Source of the DNA: an uncultured Eubacterium sp.
GTDB lineage: Bacteria > Bacillota > Clostridia > Lachnospirales > Lachnospiraceae
Assembly: GCA_910579145.1 (NCBI GenBank)
Contig: CAJTTQ010000005.1
Span: forward strand, 1-15,980
Direction of reading: 5' to 3'
DNA length: 15,980 nt
Under the pieces are notes generated by a model that worked only from the letters and a program-made list of their open reading frames with translations, ran no database searches and had not been told where the DNA came from. Each line of letters starts with the position of its first letter. The first letter of the stretch is position 1. Shown here in pieces: positions 6,950 through 13,582 of this stretch. The translations under genes were made by a program, and so were the position numbers.

Positions 6950-8515
6950 GTGTACAAAGATAGAAAAATCAGGAAACGGCTGATTGCCTTTTTCTGTACG
7001 GCAGCGCTAATGTGCTCCGTTTGTTCCGCGGTAGCTTACAGCTATTTTTCATCGGCGGAAGAAGGCGGCGACCACTATCAGGATGCCAGCAGCATCCAGT
7101 TAGGGGAACCTGTTTTAAACAAAGCGGAAGATGAGGTTGAGTTTTCGCTGGAAAACCTGACAGATGCGGATAAGGATGTCGTGGTCCAGATCGATCATTA
7201 CAAGGATCAGGCGTTTGTCAACAGGGATGAATATAAGCTGACGCTGCCATCGGGAACTGAGCAGACGAATCTGTCCCTTCCCGCACAGCCGGGAAGCCGG
7301 TTTACACTGGCGGACAGCACGGGCAGCGTTTATAAAGACAAAAAGGAACTCGGTACATATGACTGGGTAGGCACCTGGGCGAGTTCGCAGCTGGAGGCGG
7401 TCAGTGAAAACGCGCCGCCGAAGCCGGGGTTGAGCGGAAATACATTTCGTCAGTTTATCCGTCCTTCCACGGGCGGAGAAAAGATCCGGCTGAAATTCTC
7501 GAATAAAGTCGGCAAGACGCCGGTGGAGTTGAAATCCGTGCACATCGCGAACCAGGTCAATGCGGCCCGTTCGGACATCGACCCGGCGACGGATACGGTC
7601 GTGACATTTAACGGGAGCGAGAGCGTGTCGATCCCGGCGGGCGACATGGTCGTTTCGGATCCGATCGACTATAAAGTCGATCCACTGCAGCTGATCGCGG
7701 TATCCACCTATTTCGGCGAGGTGCCGGCAAATATCACGAGCCATACGGGGGCGCGGTGCAACAATCATTTTGCCGAAGGAAACCGTGTCAGCGACGAGAC
7801 ACTCGGAAACGACCTCAACCGCCGAAGGGTGAGTTGGTATTTCCTCGAGGGAATGGATGTCATGTCGCCGGAGAGGAATGAAGCGGTTGTCTGCTTTGGC
7901 GACTCGATCACAGATGGTTACGGAACGAATCCCAACAAATATCAGCGGTGGACCGATGCGTTTGCCGAGAAACTGCTGGAGAATGAGTCCACGTCCCACT
8001 TGTCTGTACTGAATCAGGGAATTGGCGGAAATTCCATCTTTGGCGGACTGGGGCAGGCGGCGAAAGACCGTTTTGACCACGATGTGCTGGAGCAGCCGGG
8101 GGCAAAATACCTCGTGATGCTCATGGGGATCAACGATATCGGCTATGCGACAGATGAGTCCCTGACGGCGCGCATGATCGAGCAGTATGAGATCATGATC
8201 GACAAAGCGCATGAAAAAGGGATGAAGGTATACATGTGTACGATCCTTCCATTCAAAGGAAATAATTATTATTCGGATAACGAAGGCCCTCTCCGTGAGA
8301 AGATCCGTCTGGCCGTCAATGAATGGATCCTCACAAAGTCGGAAGCGGACGAGGTGATCGACTTATCAGCGGCGTTCACGGATCCGGAAGATCCGGAAAA
8401 GATGGTCGAGGAATTCAGTAATGACTGGCTTCACCCGAATGCAGCCGGGTACAGAGAGATCGGCCGGATCGTGTACGAAGCGATGATGAAAGGGGAGGGA
8501 TTCGATGCGAAATAG
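6950..8515 (+). CDS. Exported SGNH/GDSL hydrolase, XynE-like carbohydrate esterase
   Basis: This is a serine esterase that probably removes acyl groups from plant polysaccharide outside the cell. The 521-residue protein starts at a GTG with AAGGAG (6936-6941) 8 bases upstream. Residues about 10-33 form a signal peptide or N-terminal membrane anchor. A small domain at about 40-135 is unassigned. A beta-rich region from WVGTWASSQ (about 137) to about 305 is typical of the two-domain SGNH enzymes grouped with Prevotella XynE. The SGNH blocks are GDSITDG with Ser319, GIGGN (Gly359, Asn361), GIND with Asn395, and DWLHPN with catalytic Asp492 and His495, so all catalytic residues are present. Its end overlaps the next gene by 11 bases. 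Acetyl-xylan is the likeliest substrate given the neighbours, but the acyl group cannot be read from sequence. Confidence 0.88.
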   Translation: MYKDRKIRKRLIAFFCTAALMCSVCSAVAYSYFSSAEEGGDHYQDASSIQLGEPVLNKAEDEVEFSLENLTDADKDVVVQIDHYKDQAFVNRDEYKLTLPSGTEQTNLSLPAQPGSRFTLADSTGSVYKDKKELGTYDWVGTWASSQLEAVSENAPPKPGLSGNTFRQFIRPSTGGEKIRLKFSNKVGKTPVELKSVHIANQVNAARSDIDPATDTVVTFNGSESVSIPAGDMVVSDPIDYKVDPLQLIAVSTYFGEVPANITSHTGARCNNHFAEGNRVSDETLGNDLNRRRVSWYFLEGMDVMSPERNEAVVCFGDSITDGYGTNPNKYQRWTDAFAEKLLENESTSHLSVLNQGIGGNSIFGGLGQAAKDRFDHDVLEQPGAKYLVMLMGINDIGYATDESLTARMIEQYEIMIDKAHEKGMKVYMCTILPFKGNNYYSDNEGPLREKIRLAVNEWILTKSEADEVIDLSAAFTDPEDPEKMVEEFSNDWLHPNAAGYREIGRIVYEAMMKGEGFDAK

Positions 8516-9785
8516 AGCAGGTAGAAAAATACTGGCGGCGGGGATGGCTGTGATCCTGACGGCATGGCTGTTTTCCAACAGTTCCTCGACCACTTCCCAA
8601 GCGGCAAAAAAAGTCAAAAGTGTGACGATAACGAACCCGCAGACGAGCAGCCTCTATCTGAAAAAGGGCGAAAAATTTCAGGTAAAGACGAAAGTAGCGC
8701 CGGCCAGCGCGAAAAATAAGAAATTAACGTTTACGTCTTCCAATAAAAAAGTCGCCGCCGTTTCCGCAAAAGGAAAGGTCACGGCGAAGAAAAACGGCAA
8801 GGCGAAGATTACCGCGGCCGCGAAAGATAAGAGCGGCCGGAAGGCGGCTATCACGGTACAGGTCGTGAAGAATTTTAAAAAAGCCTCCGGTGTGAGCCTG
8901 GATCAGAAAAACGTGGTGCTGAATATAAACGGCAATGGAACAAATTCGATGGCCCTGACCGCCTCGGTCACGCCGAAAAAGGCAACTGTGAAAAAAGTGG
9001 TTTACAAAACGTCCGATGCGGCAGTGGCAGGTGTGTCCGCCAAAGGTGTCGTGACGGCGAAAAAGGAAGGCACCGTAAAGATTACGGCGCACGCGGCAGA
9101 CGGGCGCGGGGCAAAAGCGGTATGTACGGTTACTGTGAAAAGGCAGTCGGCACAGCCGATGCCATTGATCGTACCATCCCCGGCTCCTTCCGTGGCACCG
9201 CCGGTATCGACACCGGCTGTTCCTACCGGAACACCAGGTGATGGAAAACAGAGAGCGATCTTTCAGTCGTCCAACAATTTCCGCAGTTATGCGGTCGTAA
9301 CCTATTCCCTGCCGGAGGAGGTAAAGGCAGAGGATATTTCCGAGATCTCGCTCGGTATGGATTCCGATAAACCGGTATCGGTGCGTCTGTATGCCGGTGC
9401 GAAACGGAAAACGGCGGCAGAGCTGACGGGAGCGGAGACCGGGGTTACTGATACGGTAACAGGAACGCAGGACGTTACCGTAGACGGCGTCCAGGGTACG
9501 GTAACATTACATCAGTTAGAGATACAAGAGACGTCCTCCACGCGGTTTGCCGTGCCGGCAGGAATCGGAAATTCATGTTCCCTTTCACTGGATGAGCAGG
9601 CAAAGAGCAGGCTGGCGGAGGGAGACGGTAAAGAACGGCAGATCGTGATATATCCGCACGCCGTATGCCCGAACATTACCATTTATGATCTGGTGATCAC
9701 GACGGTTTCGGGAAACCGTTACACCATTCCGTTGGATGAGACCACGGTCCGGGCAGCAGAGGGAGGTAAAGTCTCCTTTTTGTAA
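8505..9785 (+). CDS. Exported protein with two BIG_2 Ig-like domains and an unrecognised C-terminal domain
   Basis: This 426-residue exported protein has no recognised catalytic motif. A signal peptide covers residues 1-34 (cleavage near SQA-A). Two lysine-rich BIG_2 (bacterial Ig-like group 2) domains follow, at about 36-122 and 125-213, each with the hallmark sVSakGkVTAKKxGxxKITA pattern. A Pro/Ala/Ser/Thr-rich linker runs to about 245. The last 180 residues (about 246-426) are beta-rich, with alternating polar and hydrophobic strands, and I cannot assign them to a family. The ATG at 8505 lies within the end of the esterase gene, behind GGGGAGGG (8492-8499), so translation is coupled to it. 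The second BIG_2 domain closely resembles that of the GH115 enzyme next door (shared DGRGAKAVC). A carbohydrate-binding or cell-surface adaptor role is plausible but unproven. Confidence 0.82.
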   Translation: MRNRAGRKILAAGMAVILTAWLFSNSSSTTSQAAKKVKSVTITNPQTSSLYLKKGEKFQVKTKVAPASAKNKKLTFTSSNKKVAAVSAKGKVTAKKNGKAKITAAAKDKSGRKAAITVQVVKNFKKASGVSLDQKNVVLNINGNGTNSMALTASVTPKKATVKKVVYKTSDAAVAGVSAKGVVTAKKEGTVKITAHAADGRGAKAVCTVTVKRQSAQPMPLIVPSPAPSVAPPVSTPAVPTGTPGDGKQRAIFQSSNNFRSYAVVTYSLPEEVKAEDISEISLGMDSDKPVSVRLYAGAKRKTAAELTGAETGVTDTVTGTQDVTVDGVQGTVTLHQLEIQETSSTRFAVPAGIGNSCSLSLDEQAKSRLAEGDGKERQIVIYPHAVCPNITIYDLVITTVSGNRYTIPLDETTVRAAEGGKVSFL

Positions 9786-9857
9786 AGCATAGCTTTAAGT
9801 ATTGCTTTTTATGAAGCATCGGATATGCGCGAAGCTTAATCAGAAAAGAGGTATTGT

Positions 9858-12800
9858 ATGAGGGGAAAAGGTAAAAAACTGCTGGCAGTCATGGCCGCCG
9901 CAGCCATGACCGTGTGCACTGTAGTTCCAGCGGCACCGGCAGAGGCGGCAAGTGGAGCAAAAGTAAAAAGTATTGAGTTTTCGAAGCCGGCCGTGCAGAC
10001 GCTGGCACTCAAAAAGGGCGAGACATTCCGCTTAAAGGCAAATGTGAGCCCGAAAAAAGCAAAAGCAAATATCACGTATTCTTCTAGTCGGAACAAAGTG
10101 GTACAGGTCACGAAGAAAGGTGTTTTAAAGGCGAAGAAAGCCGGAAAAGCAACGATCACGGCGTTAAGTACTACGAAGCCGAAGAAGAAAGCGTCGATTC
10201 AGGTAACTGTTTATAAAAAGCTTACGAAAGTGAAAAAAGTTTCGGTTGACAAGACAAGCGCGGTTCTGAGCGAGGGACAAAACCTGACGTTGAAGGCGTC
10301 TGTTTCACCCGCGAAAGCGACCGTGAAAAAGATCACATACGAGACTTCGAAAAAGTCGGTTGCCACCGTGAGCAAAAAAGGAGTTGTGACGGCGAAGAAG
10401 GCTGGTACGGCTCAGATTACGGCTTACGCGCAGGATGGACGGGGAGCAAAAGCCGTCTGCCGCGTAACGGTTCAGGAAAAGGGAAGTGTCACGCTTCCGA
10501 CCGGAGCTGCCACCCCGGCTGCCCCCGGGGTTACACCGGCCGCGCCTGGGGCCTCGGCAGTATCAACCCCGACCCCGACACCGCGTCCGCCGCTCGATCA
10601 GTTCGTCGTAGCTTCCGCGGATCGTTCGGTTCCGGTTTATGTGGATGAAAAAGGGGACGACTACGACGGGTTAAGCCTGATCGCGGATTCATTTGCCGAA
10701 GATGTGGCGATGGTTGCGCAGAGCGGCAAGGCATCCGAAGTCGTAAATAAGTCGCAGGACCTGAAGGGGACAGCGATCATCGTCGGTTCGATCGGCAATA
10801 ACGACGTCATCGATTCCCTGATTTCCGCGGGAAAACTTGATGTGTCGGATGTCTCGGGCAAATGGGAGACTTACAAGATTAAATTCGTCGATGATCCGGC
10901 TGCCGGTGTGGAGAAAGCGATCGTTGTCGCGGGAAGCGATAAGCGCGGAGCTATTTACGGACTCTATCACATCTCTGAGGCGATGGGTGTTTCCCCCTGG
11001 GTGTTCTGGGGAGACGCCGTACCGGAGAAAAAGGACGAGATCGTTCTTTCGAACTGGGATCTCGAGATGACCTCGAAGGAGCCGTCCGTCAAATACCGCG
11101 GTATCTTCCTGAACGACGAGGCGCCGTCGCTGAGCGGATGGGTGAAGGAAAAATTTGGCGATTACAACGAAGATTTTTATGACCTTGTATACGAGGTGAT
11201 CCTCCGGTGTAAAGGAAATTACCTGTGGCCGGCGATGTGGGGAAATGAGTTCAGTGAGGACGGAAAATCTTCTCCGATCGCGAACGCCGAGCTGGCGGAT
11301 AAGTACGGGATCGTGATGGGAACCTCCCACCATGAACCGCTGTGCCGCGCCGGCAACGAGTGGGGCCAGAAATGGCGGGAATACTCAAAGCGCGCGTACT
11401 GGGATTTCAATAAGAACGAAGAAGGGATCACAAACTTCTGGAGAGACGGCGTCAAAAGGAACATGGCGTATGAAAATGTCTATACGCTCGGCATGCGCGG
11501 CGAGGCCGATTCCGCTCTGGGAGGCAGCGTGGAGGACAATATCGATCTGCTCAAGCGGGTCATTACGACGCAGAAGAACATTCTGGCAGAGTACGACCGC
11601 AGTGACGCGCCGCAGGTTCTCACCGTTTACAAAGAAGTGGAAAACTTCTGGCACGGCACGAACGAGACCCCGGGACTGAAAAAATGGGATCAGCTCGATG
11701 ACGTTGTCATCATGCTCTGTGAGGACAATAACGGAAACATGCGTACACTGCCGACGACGAAGGAAGAGCAGCAGCGCGCGGGCGGCTGGGGCATGTACTA
11801 CCACTTTGACTATCACGGCGGCCCGACCTCATACGAGTGGGTCAATACGAAAGAATTGAACAAAGTGTGGGAACAGATGACGATGGCGTACGAGCACGGC
11901 ATCGATGATATTTGGATCGTCAATGTCGGCGATTTGAAGCCGATGGAGATGAACATTTCCTATTTCCTCGACATGGCGTATGACTATGAGACATGGGGAA
12001 AGAATGGCAGGAATAAAACCGGCGATTACATGAAACAGTGGGTGGGCCAGCAGTTTGGCTCCGCGCTCGACGAAAAACAGACCGAGGAAGTCGCATCCCT
12101 GTTAAAGGAGTATACATGGATCAACGGGTCCTGTAATCCGGAAACGCTGAAAAATTATACGTATCATGTGACCAACTACAATGAGGCCGTACGTGTCCTC
12201 AACCGGGCACAGAAGCTGATGGATGACGCCGAGCACTATAAATCGGTGATTCCTGACAAGCTGCAGGCAGCGTATTTTGAGCTCGTGTACTATCCGGCGG
12301 TGGCGTCGGCCAATGTGGCAAAAATGCAGATCCTGAGCGGTCTGAACGAGTACTTCTTTGAGAAAGGAAGTGCCGCCGCGAACTGGTACGCCGACCAGCT
12401 GGAGGAATCGGTGAAACTGGACGAAACGCTCCAGTACACATATAATAACGAAATGCCGGGCGTCGGCGACAAGTGGAAAAACATGATGAGTTCGCCGCAT
12501 GTCGGTTATGTCACCTGGGATTCGAAAGGCTGGTCTTATCCGAAAGCAAAGAGGGTAGACTCCCTTGCGGATCAGGCACAGATGATCGTGACGCTGCAGA
12601 ATCAGGAGGCGGCCTTTACCGAGGGAGAGTGTGCGCTCGATTCCTTTACGAACATCAATAAGGAGACGTATACCGTAACGGTTTCCAATGGCGGCAGTCC
12701 GTCCTTTGATTACACAGTGAAAGCGAGCGCGGACTGGATCCAGGTTTCGAAAGCTTCCGGCACCGTAGAGCTTCAGGATACGTTTACCATTTCGGTGGAC

Positions 12801-13460
12801 TGGAGTAAGGTGAGCGCGGATGCGGACGGAACGGTGACGGTGGCCGGAACAGGCGGCACAGTTACGATCCAGGTCAAGGCGAAAGTGGTTGATGTTTCTT
12901 CGCTGGATCCGCATACGTACGTATATGCCAACGGGTACGCGTCCATCCTTGCCGGCGGTTTCGTGAACAGCGGGGCAGGGGAAGGCGGTATTGCCTGCGG
13001 CGTGATCGACAATTACGGCAAGATGGGGCAGGCGGTCAAAGCATTCCCCAGCAATTTCTGCTTTAAGGATGATCCGGGAAAAGCGCCATTTGTCGAGTAT
13101 AAAGTGTACGTCGCTCAGGACGATGTGTATAACTGTACCGTTTACGCGGCGCCATCTAACAACATCGACCGCGATGATGTGGCGATCCGCTACGGACTTT
13201 CCGTCAACGGCGGGGAAACGGATGTCGTCAATATGCTGAACAGCGATTTTGCCGCAGGAGAGTACAGCGGTTCATGGACGACAGATGTATCTGGCAACGG
13301 CCGGAAAAAATCGACGCAGATCCAGCTCAAACCGGGGATCAATACCATTCGCATCTATGCGATCGATCCGACGTTTGTCATGCAGAAACTCGTGATCTCG
13401 GAGGAAGAAGTACTGGCTTCGCATCTTGGGCCGGAAGAAAGTTACTATGTAGGAAAATAA
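9858..13460 (+). CDS. Exported GH115 xylan alpha-glucuronidase with N-terminal BIG_2 pair
   Basis: GH115 enzymes remove (4-O-methyl)glucuronic acid side groups from xylan, including internal ones. This 1200-residue protein starts with a signal peptide (1-31, AEA-A) and BIG_2 domains at about 33-120 and 124-207. A Pro/Thr/Ala linker runs to about 248. The GH115 N-terminal domain spans about 250-395 (AIYGLYHISEAMGVSPW). The catalytic barrel carries RGIFLNDEAP (Asp420, Glu421), NYLWPAMW (454-461) and TSHHEP (490-494), and runs to about 790 into helical segments. Residues about 930-1010 look like a BACON-type Ig domain (ASADWIQVSKASGTV), followed by the GH115 C-terminal beta-sandwich (about 1012-1195). 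GAGGT (9848-9852) precedes the ATG. The gap from the previous gene is 72 bases without a convincing promoter or terminator, so co-transcription is likely. Typical GH115 proteins lack the BIG_2 extension. Confidence 0.92.
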   Translation: MRGKGKKLLAVMAAAAMTVCTVVPAAPAEAASGAKVKSIEFSKPAVQTLALKKGETFRLKANVSPKKAKANITYSSSRNKVVQVTKKGVLKAKKAGKATITALSTTKPKKKASIQVTVYKKLTKVKKVSVDKTSAVLSEGQNLTLKASVSPAKATVKKITYETSKKSVATVSKKGVVTAKKAGTAQITAYAQDGRGAKAVCRVTVQEKGSVTLPTGAATPAAPGVTPAAPGASAVSTPTPTPRPPLDQFVVASADRSVPVYVDEKGDDYDGLSLIADSFAEDVAMVAQSGKASEVVNKSQDLKGTAIIVGSIGNNDVIDSLISAGKLDVSDVSGKWETYKIKFVDDPAAGVEKAIVVAGSDKRGAIYGLYHISEAMGVSPWVFWGDAVPEKKDEIVLSNWDLEMTSKEPSVKYRGIFLNDEAPSLSGWVKEKFGDYNEDFYDLVYEVILRCKGNYLWPAMWGNEFSEDGKSSPIANAELADKYGIVMGTSHHEPLCRAGNEWGQKWREYSKRAYWDFNKNEEGITNFWRDGVKRNMAYENVYTLGMRGEADSALGGSVEDNIDLLKRVITTQKNILAEYDRSDAPQVLTVYKEVENFWHGTNETPGLKKWDQLDDVVIMLCEDNNGNMRTLPTTKEEQQRAGGWGMYYHFDYHGGPTSYEWVNTKELNKVWEQMTMAYEHGIDDIWIVNVGDLKPMEMNISYFLDMAYDYETWGKNGRNKTGDYMKQWVGQQFGSALDEKQTEEVASLLKEYTWINGSCNPETLKNYTYHVTNYNEAVRVLNRAQKLMDDAEHYKSVIPDKLQAAYFELVYYPAVASANVAKMQILSGLNEYFFEKGSAAANWYADQLEESVKLDETLQYTYNNEMPGVGDKWKNMMSSPHVGYVTWDSKGWSYPKAKRVDSLADQAQMIVTLQNQEAAFTEGECALDSFTNINKETYTVTVSNGGSPSFDYTVKASADWIQVSKASGTVELQDTFTISVDWSKVSADADGTVTVAGTGGTVTIQVKAKVVDVSSLDPHTYVYANGYASILAGGFVNSGAGEGGIACGVIDNYGKMGQAVKAFPSNFCFKDDPGKAPFVEYKVYVAQDDVYNCTVYAAPSNNIDRDDVAIRYGLSVNGGETDVVNMLNSDFAAGEYSGSWTTDVSGNGRKKSTQIQLKPGINTIRIYAIDPTFVMQKLVISEEEVLASHLGPEESYYVGK

Positions 13461-13505
13461 AGGATGCGGATTCTGGATATATCAAATACATTACTGCATA
13501 CATCA

Positions 13506-13535
13506 TTGAAAAAGCGTACTTTTATTTGGTATCAT
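13506..13535 (+). promoter_or_regulatory. Promoter of the GH43 gene
   Basis: TTGAAA (13506-13511) and TATCAT (13530-13535) are separated by 18 bases. Transcription would begin near 13542, about 40 bases before the ATG at 13583. The spacer contains a small inverted repeat (AAAAG at 13510-13514, CTTTT at 13519-13523), a weak operator candidate. The site suggests the GH43 gene can be transcribed on its own in addition to read-through from GH115. Confidence 0.55.
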
Positions 13536-13569
13536 AAAGTTACAAAATGTACTATCAATCAAAAATCTT

Positions 13570-13576
13570 AGGAGGT
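13570..13576 (+). promoter_or_regulatory. Ribosome binding site that fixes the start of the GH43 gene
   Basis: A full AGGAGGT lies 6 bases before the ATG at 13583. The in-frame ATG at 13547 lies upstream of this site, has no Shine-Dalgarno sequence of its own, and would put 12 unneeded residues ahead of the signal peptide. Confidence 0.88.
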
Positions 13577-13582
13577 ATTTAT

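Noticed and set aside
7115..8212. A 365-residue minus-strand open frame opposite the SGNH esterase
   Set aside because: It is the shadow of a gene with all four SGNH blocks intact, and it has no ribosome binding site.
9786..9857. A terminator or promoter between the BIG_2 protein and the GH115 gene
   Set aside because: The only hairpin (AAAGC-ATA-GCTTT, 9783-9795) is five base pairs without a following T-run, and TTGCTT at 9802-9807 has no acceptable -10 box.
13510..13523. A catabolite-control (cre) site in the GH43 promoter
   Set aside because: The AAAAG/CTTTT inverted repeat around CGTA differs from the cre consensus at several key bases, so only a weak unnamed operator can be suggested.
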